From: Acidobacteriota bacterium
GTDB taxonomy: Bacteria; Acidobacteriota; Blastocatellia; Pyrinomonadales; Pyrinomonadaceae
Assembly (NCBI GenBank): GCA_016713675.1
Contig: JADJOS010000005.1
Coordinates: forward strand, 442,939 to 506,938
DNA length: 64,000 bases
Direction: 5' to 3'
Part shown: one piece after another, positions 54,778 through 63,535 of the stretch
Numbering within the stretch: position 1 is the first letter of the stretch
How the letters are laid out: every line of letters starts with the position of its first letter
Position numbers and translations under genes: made by a program
Notes under the pieces: generated by a model
Seen by the model: only the letters and a program-made list of their open reading frames with translations
What the model was told of the DNA's origin: nothing
Database searches by the model: none

Positions 54778-55857
54778 TTGGATCTAAAGAAACTCTTAAT
54801 TTTTCGGATCGGCCATTTAGGAGATACGCTTGTGTCACTGCCTGCTCTGTGGGCAGTGCGTAGTGCATTTCCGAATGCTCATATCGGGCTGCTTTCAAAT
54901 GCCGATGTTAAGAATCCGCACTATGTTTCGGCGGAGAAGGTGCTCCCGCCCGACGGTTTGATCGACGAATGGTTAACATATCCGACAAATCTTGGTAAGG
55001 CCGCCGCGCTTTCGAGCTTGGTGAGACTGGCAATCGGTTTGAGACGGTCACAATTTGATTCAGTTGTATATCTAATGCCCCGGATGAGGACGATCGAACA
55101 GATCGATCGAGACCTTCGCTTCTTTCGATTTGCCGGAATACGTAGGTCGATAGGCGTGAATTATTTGAGGAAGACGGGGTTGAAACAGCCGATACCGAGA
55201 CCCACGCCAGTCGTAGAATCTGAGTCGGAGCATTTATTGAGGTGTTTGACTTTTGACGGAATCAAGATCGACGTAAACGCTCTCGCTCCGAATCTAATGC
55301 TCAGCGACGCGGAAATTAGTGCCGCCAACAACTGGTTTTTGAACGCCGCAGGCGGCTCGTACGGTGATCGCCGGTTAGTTGCCGTTGCACCGGGAAGCAA
55401 ATGGGCGTCAAAGGTATGGCCGGAAGACCGATTCGAAGCTGTCATAGGCCGAATGATATCACCGCATGGAATATATCCAATCATCTTCGGAGGGCAAGAA
55501 GACAGCGACAAAGCTGACCGCTTGATCGGAAAATGGAAAAGTGGAGTGAACGCAGCGGGCAAATTGACCGTTCGCGAATCTGCAGCGTTGCTTCGTGAAT
55601 GCGAATTGTATGTCGGCAACGACACAGGGACGATGCACCTTGCGGCCGCAGTCGACACGAAATGCGTGGCAGTTTTTGCATCGATAGACTGGAGAGGCCG
55701 GTGGGCCCCATATGGGAGCGGCCATACCGTGTTTCGGCACACGGTCGAATGTGAAGGTTGTTACTCTCCTGACTGTTTCAACGCTTACAAGTGCCTCGAC
55801 TTGACCGGGGTCGATGATGTTTACGAAGCCTGCGTTCGGGCCTTACAGCCTTTGTAA
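54778..55857 (+). CDS. Glycosyltransferase family 9 (ADP-heptosyltransferase-like)
   Basis: A 359-residue GT-B enzyme. LLIFRIGHLGDTLVSLPALWAVR is the GT9 N-terminal motif; the C-terminal domain has VAVAPGSKWASKVWP and VGNDTGTMHLAAAVDTKCVAVF. Its position after the heptose genes suggests ADP-heptose as donor. It starts at TTG 54778, 2 bp after the kinase stop. Confidence 0.88.
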   Translation: MDLKKLLIFRIGHLGDTLVSLPALWAVRSAFPNAHIGLLSNADVKNPHYVSAEKVLPPDGLIDEWLTYPTNLGKAAALSSLVRLAIGLRRSQFDSVVYLMPRMRTIEQIDRDLRFFRFAGIRRSIGVNYLRKTGLKQPIPRPTPVVESESEHLLRCLTFDGIKIDVNALAPNLMLSDAEISAANNWFLNAAGGSYGDRRLVAVAPGSKWASKVWPEDRFEAVIGRMISPHGIYPIIFGGQEDSDKADRLIGKWKSGVNAAGKLTVRESAALLRECELYVGNDTGTMHLAAAVDTKCVAVFASIDWRGRWAPYGSGHTVFRHTVECEGCYSPDCFNAYKCLDLTGVDDVYEACVRALQPL

Positions 55858-55858
55858 T

Positions 55859-56743
55859 ATGAAAACTGTTCTAGTATTTGGTGGTAACGGAATGCTCGGC
55901 CACAAGCTTGTTCAGGAGCTTGGACGACAATTTGACGTTTTCGGTACGATCCGAGGTGGTTTTGAGACTATTGAAAAATACGGCATTTTCGATCAAACAA
56001 AGATGATCGAAAACGTGAGTGCCCAAGACATCGCATCGATCGAGGCCGCAGTCCAAACTGCACAGCCGGATGTCGTCATCAATTCCGTCGGTATTATCAA
56101 ACAAGTTCCATCGGCGAAAGACGTCATCACGACCCTTGAGATCAATTCGATCTTTCCGCATCGTCTCGCCGAGCTATCAGAGAAATACGGCTTTCGACTG
56201 TTCACGATCAGCACTGACTGCGTTTTCGACGGCATCAAGGGGTTCTACAACGAAAGCAACGTGCCAAACGCAACGGATCTTTACGGCAAAAGCAAAAATC
56301 TTGGTGAGGTCACTGGCCCAAATTGCCTGACCATTCGTTCCTCGATAATCGGCAGGGAACTAGACTCCTCGCATAGCCTGATCGAATGGTTCCTGGCGAA
56401 CCGAGGCAAATCGGTAAAAGGATTTACAAATGCGATATATTCCGGCTTTCCAACTATCGTCTTTGCCGATATAATTGCTAGTTTGATCAACGATCACCAA
56501 GAGCTCAGCGGTTTGTATCACATAGCGGCCGAACCAATTAATAAATTCGATCTGCTCACTTTAGTGAATAAGTACTACGATGCGGGTGTCACGCTCGAAA
56601 GGGACGAAGATTTCAGGATCGACCGCAGTCTAGATGGCAGCCGGTTTGCTGCATTAACGGGTTTCGAGCCTCAGTCATGGAAAGAAATGATCCGCTTGAT
56701 GGCGGCAGACCCGACACCATACGACAGTTTTAGAAATAAATAA
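55859..56743 (+). CDS. RmlD-like SDR reductase
   Basis: About 294 residues. VLVFGGNGMLGHKLVQEL is the cofactor motif; STDCVFDGIKGFYNES and DLYGKSKNLGEV (YGKSK catalytic pair) are typical of RmlD-type 4-keto reductases. It precedes a CapE-like dehydratase and a WecB-like 2-epimerase, so it likely reduces UDP-4-keto-6-deoxy-HexNAc. It lacks the C-terminal cupin of CapF, so it resembles the WbvR type. The frame is open upstream; the ATG at 55859 starts the Rossmann strand. Confidence 0.85.
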   Translation: MKTVLVFGGNGMLGHKLVQELGRQFDVFGTIRGGFETIEKYGIFDQTKMIENVSAQDIASIEAAVQTAQPDVVINSVGIIKQVPSAKDVITTLEINSIFPHRLAELSEKYGFRLFTISTDCVFDGIKGFYNESNVPNATDLYGKSKNLGEVTGPNCLTIRSSIIGRELDSSHSLIEWFLANRGKSVKGFTNAIYSGFPTIVFADIIASLINDHQELSGLYHIAAEPINKFDLLTLVNKYYDAGVTLERDEDFRIDRSLDGSRFAALTGFEPQSWKEMIRLMAADPTPYDSFRNK

Positions 56744-57789
56744 TGGAACTCGAAGGAAAACGCATTCTAGTCACCGGCGGCACGGGCTCGCTAGGGCAGA
56801 CGCTCGTCAGGCGCCTGCTTTCTGGGGAAATGGGCAAACCTGCCTCCATCACCGTATTCTCGCGTGACGAGGCGAAACAGCACTACATGCGGCTCGACTT
56901 TCTCAACCGCGAGACGGCGACCGACGATGTGATCTATGAAAACTCGCACGATCTGCTCAAATTCCGCATCGGCGACGTTCGCGATTACGCGGCATTGCTT
57001 ACCGCGATGCGCGAGGCAGACGTGGTCTTTCATGCTGCCGCACTGAAGCAGGTGCCGTCATGCGAGTATTTCCCCTTCGAGGCGGTTCAGACTAATATCG
57101 GCGGTGCTCAGAACGTTGCCCGGGCAATTCGCGAGAACGATCTACCGGTAGAAACTGTCATCGGTATCTCGACTGACAAAGCATGCAAACCGATCAACGT
57201 CATGGGCATGACCAAGGCCCTGCAGGAACGAATCCTGATCGAGGCCAATCGCGATTCTCGCAATGCCGCATTCAACTGCGTCCGCTACGGCAACGTCATT
57301 GCTTCTCGAGGTTCTATCGTTCCGCTGTTTGTCGAGCAGATCGGAAAAGGCCAAACGTTAACGATCACTTTACCCGAAATGACGCGTTTTTTGCTGAGTC
57401 TCGACCGTGCGGTTGATACGGTTTTCGAAGCGATCCGGGCTAGACGTCGGGGCTGCACGTTCGTTCCAAAAGTCCCTGCCGCCAATATTACTGACGTTGC
57501 CAAAGCTCTGATGGGCGACCGCGATGTGCCGATCGTATTCACCGGGATCCGCCCCGGCGAAAAGATCCACGAGATCATGGTTAGCGAAGAAGAGTGTTTC
57601 CGCACGATCGAGGCGAACGGCTATTACGTGATCCTGCCCGTTCTGCCGGAGCTGAGAGATTCGGACGAAGAAACGACAGTGCTAACCAGCGAGTATTCAT
57701 CCAAAGACAACAACATATCGATTGCCGAACTAAAGGCCCTATTGGGCGGAGCTAGTATCGAGATCGAGCGTTTCATGTCCGGAAAGTAA
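56743..57789 (+). CDS. UDP-N-acetylglucosamine 4,6-dehydratase/5-epimerase (CapE/FnlA-like)
   Basis: A 348-residue short-chain enzyme: VTGGTGSLGQTLVRRLL, FHAAALKQVPSCEYFPFEAV, ISTDKACKPINVMGMTKALQERI (with MxxxK in place of YxxxK, as in this family), and RYGNVIASRGSIVP. It converts UDP-GlcNAc to a UDP-2-acetamido-2,6-dideoxy-4-hexulose. It overlaps the reductase stop by 1 bp. Confidence 0.92.
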   Translation: MELEGKRILVTGGTGSLGQTLVRRLLSGEMGKPASITVFSRDEAKQHYMRLDFLNRETATDDVIYENSHDLLKFRIGDVRDYAALLTAMREADVVFHAAALKQVPSCEYFPFEAVQTNIGGAQNVARAIRENDLPVETVIGISTDKACKPINVMGMTKALQERILIEANRDSRNAAFNCVRYGNVIASRGSIVPLFVEQIGKGQTLTITLPEMTRFLLSLDRAVDTVFEAIRARRRGCTFVPKVPAANITDVAKALMGDRDVPIVFTGIRPGEKIHEIMVSEEECFRTIEANGYYVILPVLPELRDSDEETTVLTSEYSSKDNNISIAELKALLGGASIEIERFMSGK

Positions 57790-57837
57790 CGCACTTTTGA
57801 GCATTTTGAGCCGCGTCGCGGCAAGCGGATCTTTTCT

Positions 57838-58941
57838 ATGAAAATAATGACCATTTTCGGGACTCGGCCCGAGATCATCAGGCTCAGCCTTGTGATGAAG
57901 GTGCTTGATCAGCACTGTGAACATATAACCGTTCATACCGGCCAAAATTATCACGAGTCCTTAAGCGATATTTTCATTCGCGACCTTGACATCCGCACGC
58001 CCGACGTCCATCTCGGCATCCGCAGCTCATCATTTTCCGATCAGATAGGCCAGATCGTTGCCAAATGTGATGCAGCCATTGCCGAACACAAGCCCGACCG
58101 CATCTTGATCTTAGGTGACACGAACAGCGCACTTTCGGCTATCACTGCGGCACGCCGCAATATTCCCGTCTATCACATGGAGGCCGGCAACCGCTGTTAT
58201 GACGACCGCGTCCCCGAGGAAGTTAACCGCCGCATCATCGATCATTCGAGTACGATCCTTCTGCCATACACCGAACGCAGCAAAGAAAATCTTGTCCGAG
58301 AGGGTATCGAACGAGACCGTATTTTCATTACCGGCAATCCGATCAAAGAGGTCCTGGACTTTTTCTCACCGAAGATAGAAGAAAGTGACATCGTCAAACA
58401 GCTCAACGTGCGTCCGTTCGAGTATTTTCTCGTAACGCTCCATCGCGCTGAAAACGTCGACATTCCGGAACGTTTGGTCAAGATATTCAAGGCTTTCTCC
58501 GACATTTCGGTGAAATTCGGTAAAGAAATTCTCGTCAGCGTCCATCCGCGTACCCGCGAAAAGATCAACCAGTTCGGTATCGCACCTGCCTCCGCAAAAG
58601 TACGGCTTTTGGATGCCTTTGGTTTCTTCGACTTTGTAAAACTTGAGAAGAACTCGCTTGCGGTTCTTACTGACAGCGGCACGGTTCAGGAGGAATGTGC
58701 GATCTTCGGCATTCCCAATGTTACGCTCCGTGATGTTACCGAACGTCCGGAAACGATCGAATGCGGCAGCAACATACTAGCCGGTGCCGAACCTGACGCG
58801 ATCATTCGTGCTGTCGAACTTGCCATTGCCCAACCGGCTTCCTGGACACCGCCAAAGGAGTATTTGGCCGAAAACGTCGCACAGGTCGTCAGCAAGATCA
58901 TGCTGGGCTATCTTAGCCTCAGAAATCACCACTCGCAGTAA
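57838..58941 (+). CDS. wecB: UDP-N-acetylglucosamine 2-epimerase (non-hydrolysing)
   Basis: A 367-residue enzyme. MTIFGTRPEIIRLSLVMK, HTGQNYHESL, HMEAGNRCYDDRVPEEVNRRIIDH and TDSGTVQEE are the family signatures. In this gene trio it most likely epimerises C2 of the deoxy-amino sugar to complete UDP-L-QuiNAc- or UDP-L-FucNAc-type donors; WecB itself makes UDP-ManNAc. Confidence 0.92.
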   Translation: MKIMTIFGTRPEIIRLSLVMKVLDQHCEHITVHTGQNYHESLSDIFIRDLDIRTPDVHLGIRSSSFSDQIGQIVAKCDAAIAEHKPDRILILGDTNSALSAITAARRNIPVYHMEAGNRCYDDRVPEEVNRRIIDHSSTILLPYTERSKENLVREGIERDRIFITGNPIKEVLDFFSPKIEESDIVKQLNVRPFEYFLVTLHRAENVDIPERLVKIFKAFSDISVKFGKEILVSVHPRTREKINQFGIAPASAKVRLLDAFGFFDFVKLEKNSLAVLTDSGTVQEECAIFGIPNVTLRDVTERPETIECGSNILAGAEPDAIIRAVELAIAQPASWTPPKEYLAENVAQVVSKIMLGYLSLRNHHSQ

Positions 58942-58968
58942 TGTGTTACTTGAGGTAAGTAAGGTTAC

Positions 58969-60198
58969 ATGACTGATAACGCAGTAGATAGGCAGACGCT
59001 ATGGGTCGTTACCGAGCTGTATTATCCGGAGGAAACCTCGACCGGCTATTATCTCACGCGAACAGCCGAGGATATGACCTCTTTGTTCAACGTGAGAGTT
59101 ATATGCGGCCAGCCGAACTATTCGGCCCGAGGCATTCGTGCACCAAAACATGAGACCCGGAAAGGTGTCGAAATATTCCGTGCCGCGGGAACTACGCTCA
59201 ATAAGAACGTCATCATCTATAAGCTGGTCAACATGGTGACGCTAGGAATTGGTATATTTTTCAAGGGATTATTGAATTTCCGCCAAAAGGACCGCATTTT
59301 GGTCGTTACGACACCGCCGACGCTGCCGTTTGTCACAGCGATCGCGGCATTACTGCGGGGAGCACAATATGTTCTTCTCATTCACGACAATTACCCTGAA
59401 ATTCTGTTTGCGGCAGGGAAGTCAAAAGAAAACGGAGCATTCGCTTCGATGCTAACTTATTGTAACCGCTGGCTTTATAAACACGCCTCAAAGATAATTG
59501 TCGTCGGCCGCGATATGGAAGTCCTTATAAAACAAAAGACCAAGGGACTGGACATACCAATTGCTGTAATTCAAAACTGGGCCGAGCTGGAGACGGTCGA
59601 GCCCAGACCGCGATCAGAGAACACTCTGTTGAAGGAACTTGGCCTCGAAGACAAATTCGTGTTTTTATACGCTGGAAACATGGGCTACCCGAACGATATC
59701 GAAACCGTCGTCGAATGTGCCAACCGACTTAAAGGCGATGCAACGATTCACTTTATCTTCCTCGGCGCAGGTGTAAAGGAAATGGCCCTGCGAAAAAGCG
59801 TCAATGAGTTGGGACTTGCAAATATTTCACTGCTTGCGCCAAAGCCGCGTTCGGAGCAAATAATATTTTTAAATGCGTGCGATGTTGCTCTTGTCTCGCT
59901 CGTCACTAAAATGCGGGGCGTTTCGATGCCGAGCAGGACATATAACATCTTGGCAGCCGGGAAGCCGATCCTTGCACTGACCGAAGACGATAGCGAACTC
60001 GCGATGGTTATCGAAGAAGATCAAATTGGTTGGCATGTGCCGCCGGGCAATGCCGACAAACTGGTGTCGGTGATCGCCGAAATATACGAAAAGCGAGGAC
60101 AGCTTGCCGAGTACGGTGAACGATCTCGGGCGTCCGCGATCAGCAAATACTCGCTCGAGACCGCATCGCGTAAATACATCGAAGCGCTAAAGTTCTAA
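58969..60198 (+). CDS. Glycosyltransferase family 4 (WbuB-like)
   Basis: A 409-residue GT-B protein. It begins LWVVTELYYPEETSTGYYLTRTAEDM, with VTTPPTLPFVTAIAAL and LLIHDNYPEI, close in style to WbuB-type L-fucosaminyl transferases. The donor site includes FLYAGNMGYPNDIETVVECANRL and MPSRTYNILAAGKPIL. Its place after the UDP-deoxyamino sugar genes and before the initiating transferase suits the second sugar of the repeat unit. Confidence 0.88.
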   Translation: MTDNAVDRQTLWVVTELYYPEETSTGYYLTRTAEDMTSLFNVRVICGQPNYSARGIRAPKHETRKGVEIFRAAGTTLNKNVIIYKLVNMVTLGIGIFFKGLLNFRQKDRILVVTTPPTLPFVTAIAALLRGAQYVLLIHDNYPEILFAAGKSKENGAFASMLTYCNRWLYKHASKIIVVGRDMEVLIKQKTKGLDIPIAVIQNWAELETVEPRPRSENTLLKELGLEDKFVFLYAGNMGYPNDIETVVECANRLKGDATIHFIFLGAGVKEMALRKSVNELGLANISLLAPKPRSEQIIFLNACDVALVSLVTKMRGVSMPSRTYNILAAGKPILALTEDDSELAMVIEEDQIGWHVPPGNADKLVSVIAEIYEKRGQLAEYGERSRASAISKYSLETASRKYIEALKF

Positions 60199-60203
60199 TT
60201 AAT

Positions 60204-61244
60204 TTGTCCAAAGTCGAATACATCATTTTTGCAGTTGCTTTCGTCGCCACATATTTTGGCGTCGAATGGTTTCGCCAATGGACATTGAGTAGGGGCTTTC
60301 TCGACCACCCGAACGAACGCAGTTCACATGAAACGCCGACTCCACGCGGCGGAGGCCTCGTGATCGCTGCCGTTGTACTCATCTCCTACATGTCCGGTTC
60401 GTGGTTCCTGGATTACAGTGTTTCGATCGGTTTCATCACAGGTGCTGTCCTGATCGTGGCCATAAGCTGGTTGGATGACATTTATTCGCTTTCGTTCGGG
60501 TGGCGACTGCTTGTACATCTGGTGGCGGCCGCATTCGTCATCGTTGACGTTGGCACTTTTGACTCTGCTTCGATACCGCTTATCGAAGCCCCTATCTACC
60601 TAGGCAAAGTCGGAATAGTGATCTCTATTTTGTGGATCATCTACCTTGTCAATGCCTATAATTTCATGGACGGCATCGACGGCATTGCCGGCGTACAGGC
60701 CGCTGCTGCGGGACTCGGCTGGTTGATCCTCGGGCTCTTGATCGGCCTGCCGGGTGCGGTAATTATAGGTGGAGTCATCATTTTCGCAAGTGTTGGCTTT
60801 CTGTTTCACAACTGGCAACCGGCAAAGATCTTTATGGGTGACGCCGGAAGTGCGTTTTTAGGTTTTACGTTCGGATCGATGCCTTTTATGTTTCGCCAGT
60901 CGGAAAATGCCAATTCAAACATCCTTCCTTTCCTTGCATTACTCTTTGTGTGGCCGTTTGTTTTCGATTCGGCGTTAACTCTATTCAGGCGCATGTTACG
61001 CGGCGAAAGAGTTTGGACAGCTCATCGGGAGCACCTTTATCAAACTTTGGTCATTTCCGGCCGTTCACATAAGTGGGTTAGTACGCTTTACGGTATTATT
61101 GCTTTATCAATTGCGGTTCCCGCGGCATTTGTGATCGAACCCCGATATTCGCATCTCTTATTGCCGCTCGCCGGCGTTGTTTTCGTATCCACGCTATTGT
61201 TGATTACGGTACTATTTCGCAGACGGTCAGCCACAAAGACATAG
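60204..61244 (+). CDS. Undecaprenyl-phosphate glycosyl-1-phosphate transferase (MraY/WecA/WbpL-like)
   Basis: A 346-residue polytopic enzyme. HETPTPRGGGLVIA, SWLDDIYSLSFGWRLLVH (DD), NAYNFMDGIDGIAGVQA, IFMGDAGSAFLGF and HREHLYQTL are the conserved cytoplasmic motifs. It transfers a HexNAc-1-phosphate to undecaprenyl phosphate and so starts repeat-unit assembly. It starts at TTG 60204. The downstream kinase-like gene begins with no gap. Confidence 0.93.
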   Translation: MSKVEYIIFAVAFVATYFGVEWFRQWTLSRGFLDHPNERSSHETPTPRGGGLVIAAVVLISYMSGSWFLDYSVSIGFITGAVLIVAISWLDDIYSLSFGWRLLVHLVAAAFVIVDVGTFDSASIPLIEAPIYLGKVGIVISILWIIYLVNAYNFMDGIDGIAGVQAAAAGLGWLILGLLIGLPGAVIIGGVIIFASVGFLFHNWQPAKIFMGDAGSAFLGFTFGSMPFMFRQSENANSNILPFLALLFVWPFVFDSALTLFRRMLRGERVWTAHREHLYQTLVISGRSHKWVSTLYGIIALSIAVPAAFVIEPRYSHLLLPLAGVVFVSTLLLITVLFRRRSATKT

Positions 61245-62036
61245 ATGTATCACTTTTCGTTCAATTCATATGGCGTAAAGGTCCGGGTCGACTGCGAAGA
61301 CGAATCGCTTTTCGAGACCGCCGTGGCGGTGGTCAAGCGAACTCTGCTCGGACGTTTGACACCAATAGCTAAAGGTGACGCTGATCATGTCTTCACTCTG
61401 GGAAAAGACGAAAGCCGCCTGAGTATGGACCTAAACGGCGAGGATCTGGGCGGCGGCGAGGTCGATTGGGTGTACTTCAAGTACTTCGACACTCGAGTGC
61501 GCTTGCTTGTCGCCGAGCATGCTGTCGATCACGTTTTCATGCATGCCGGTGTCGTCGGATGGAATGGGAAAGCACTCGTTTTCCCGGGCGATAGTTACAG
61601 CGGTAAGACAACACTCGTTGCCGAGTTTGTAAAACGAGGTGCTTTGTACTATTCTGATGAGTATGCCGTGATCAATAGATACGGTTTAGTTCACCCATTT
61701 CCCAGAAAGCTTTCAATTCGCGATAAGAATGGAACTCCCCGGAAAGTGGATGTCGGTGTGGAATCGCTGGGTGGCGAGATAGGTATTGACGCAATACCCG
61801 CATCATTAGTATTATTGACAAAGTTCCGTCCGCGGTCGCGCTGGGATCCCATTGTTCTAACTCCCGGCGTGGGCGCGATGAAAATGATGCCGCAGGCAAT
61901 ATCATTAAGATTTCACTCAAAATTTACATTGGATGTATTGAACAGGGTCGCGAATCGTGCGATGATTGCAGAAAGCCTGAGAGGCAGCGCTAAGAACTGT
62001 GTCAGCAAGATCATCGATTTTGTTGACAATTCGTAA
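61245..62036 (+). CDS. HprK-related kinase (HPr kinase C-terminal-like)
   Basis: A 263-residue protein with P-loop GDSYSGKTTL near residue 115, preceded by HAGVVGWNGKALVFP and followed by YSDEYAVI, as in HPr(Ser)-kinase-like proteins found beside PqqD-type genes (HPr-rel-A systems and lasso-peptide kinases). It lacks the N-terminal HprK domain. The substrate is unknown; the adjacent PqqD-peptide is the obvious candidate. It follows the initiating transferase with no gap, and its 3' end contains the -35 box of the next gene's promoter. Confidence 0.85.
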   Translation: MYHFSFNSYGVKVRVDCEDESLFETAVAVVKRTLLGRLTPIAKGDADHVFTLGKDESRLSMDLNGEDLGGGEVDWVYFKYFDTRVRLLVAEHAVDHVFMHAGVVGWNGKALVFPGDSYSGKTTLVAEFVKRGALYYSDEYAVINRYGLVHPFPRKLSIRDKNGTPRKVDVGVESLGGEIGIDAIPASLVLLTKFRPRSRWDPIVLTPGVGAMKMMPQAISLRFHSKFTLDVLNRVANRAMIAESLRGSAKNCVSKIIDFVDNS

Positions 62037-62050
62037 AACTGAGTTACAAT
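62023..62050 (+). promoter_or_regulatory. Strong sigma-70-type promoter for the PqqD-peptide gene
   Basis: Consensus TTGACA (62023-62028), a 16-bp spacer and TACAAT (62045-62050). The -35 lies inside the last codons of the HprK-like gene. Start of transcription would be near 62057, giving a leader of about 37 nt with GGAGGAG before the ATG at 62094. Confidence 0.7.
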
Positions 62051-62093
62051 TGTTTAGCTTTACTGGTGTTTATCACTTTTTTTGGAGGAGAAG

Positions 62094-62576
62094 ATGAAGA
62101 ATCCGCAAAACCCGACTGCCCGCAATAATGGGCTGGTCATACAAGAAATGCCGGACGAAGTACTTGTCTATGACATGGACTCGAACAAGGCCCATTGCCT
62201 AAATCGATCGGCAGCGTTTGTATGGAGATCATGCGACGGCAGCAATTCAGTTGCCGATATCGCTCGTGAATTCGAGGCAAATGCCGGCGGACGAGTCAGC
62301 GAAGATTTTGTTTGGTTGGCGATCGATCAACTTCAAGAAAACGGTCTATTGGTACCAGGAACGGAATCACGCTTTGCAGGTCAATCCCGCCGTGAAGTTT
62401 TAAAGAAGATTGGACTGGCGTCGATGGTGGCACTACCGGTGATTGCGTCGCTCGCGACCCCCCAGAGTGCAATGGCAGCCGGTTCATGCGCATGCACCGT
62501 GCCAGGCAACTGTGCTACTCAGCCGACATGCCCCAGCACGATTAACTGTAACCCCGGCGGCGTTTGTGCTCCGTAA
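62094..62576 (+). CDS. PqqD-domain protein fused to Tat-like signal and six-Cys C-terminal peptide
   Basis: 160 residues. About 12-92 is a PqqD/RRE-like winged-helix domain (VLVYDMDSNKAHCLNRSAAFVW, DGSNSVADIAREFE). It is followed by a twin-arginine-like signal at 99-128 (SRREVLKKIGLASMV, then LPVIASLATPQSAMA). The last 32 residues contain Cys132, 134, 140, 146, 152 and 158, the last five exactly six residues apart. PqqD domains bind RiPP precursor leaders; here the domain is in the same chain as a secreted Cys-rich tail, which looks like a substrate. The ATG at 62094 is chosen because the in-frame TTG at 62082 overlaps the GGAGGAG ribosome-binding site. Confidence 0.82.
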   Translation: MKNPQNPTARNNGLVIQEMPDEVLVYDMDSNKAHCLNRSAAFVWRSCDGSNSVADIAREFEANAGGRVSEDFVWLAIDQLQENGLLVPGTESRFAGQSRREVLKKIGLASMVALPVIASLATPQSAMAAGSCACTVPGNCATQPTCPSTINCNPGGVCAP

Positions 62577-62601
62577 ATAAAATAGCAACAGTAACGTAAA
62601 C

Positions 62602-63534
62602 TTGAGAGTAGTGAAGATAGATCATCTTTGCTACTCTCTTCTTGTGTTCACCGAGGATATCGCATCCGTTACTCCGATCAACGAAATCGCCAAATGGGAA
62701 GCTCTGCAGTCGGCAATAGAACGCAGCAGCATCGGTTCGGCCTTTGCACTGTTCCGTTCACACGGTATTGAACCGATCCTGATAAAGGGTTGGGCCGCCG
62801 GCCGCTTTTATCCAAAGGGAACTTTTCGCCCGACGTCCGACATTGACCTTGCAGTCGCAGCCGGTGATTTCGAAGCCGCTGACCGCGTTATGCGGGCCTA
62901 CACCGGGAGAGGGCTCACGATCGATCTCCATCGCGAACTCCGGCATCTCGACACGCTGTCTTGGACGGACCTCTTCGATAAATCGGAGCTTGTCGAACTT
63001 GATGGCTCACCGATACGCGTTTTACGGCCCGAGGATCATTTTCGGGTACTCGCCGTGCATTGGTTGACCGACGGCGGCTGGTTTCGTGAGCGGTTATGGG
63101 ATTTCTATTATGCCATCGAAAACCGCCCGGCCGATTTTGACTGGAAACGCTGCCTTGACTCCGCAGGCCCTATCCGAAGAAGGTGGATCATCAGTGTCAT
63201 TGGCCTGACTCACAAATATTTTGGTCTCGATCTGACCGAGCTTTCATTTGCCGACGAGGCAAAGGACATCCCGCAATGGCTGGTCAAGGCAGTGGAGCGT
63301 GAATGGTCGAGCGGCGTTCGAATGCTGCCGTTGTATCGCCAGACGAGCGACCTTCGTGGGTTTCTGACACAGGTCAAGAAGCGTTTGCCGCCAAATCCGA
63401 TCCATGCGACGATCGATATGGAGGGAAGTTTTGACGCTCCGACTCGCATCCATTATCAGATCGGCACTATCTTTAAGCGAATAGTGCCGGGCATCTCAAA
63501 ATTCTTGACCGCAAAACGAGAGCAATATAGGTGA
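62602..63534 (+). CDS. Nucleotidyltransferase-fold protein (NTP_transf_5)
   Basis: Up to 310 residues. The N-terminal half has the NTP_transf_5 signature: GIEPILIKGWAAGRFYP, then TFRPTSDIDLAV with the catalytic-type DID, and later LHRELRHLD and LRPEDHFRVLAVHWL. Members of this family accompany HprK-like kinases and PqqD proteins in peptide-modification loci; the reaction is unknown. Start is TTG at 62602 or GTG at 62611 (the latter behind GAGAG). It ends 1 bp before tsaB. Confidence 0.82.
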   Translation: MRVVKIDHLCYSLLVFTEDIASVTPINEIAKWEALQSAIERSSIGSAFALFRSHGIEPILIKGWAAGRFYPKGTFRPTSDIDLAVAAGDFEAADRVMRAYTGRGLTIDLHRELRHLDTLSWTDLFDKSELVELDGSPIRVLRPEDHFRVLAVHWLTDGGWFRERLWDFYYAIENRPADFDWKRCLDSAGPIRRRWIISVIGLTHKYFGLDLTELSFADEAKDIPQWLVKAVEREWSSGVRMLPLYRQTSDLRGFLTQVKKRLPPNPIHATIDMEGSFDAPTRIHYQIGTIFKRIVPGISKFLTAKREQYR

Positions 63535-63535
63535 C

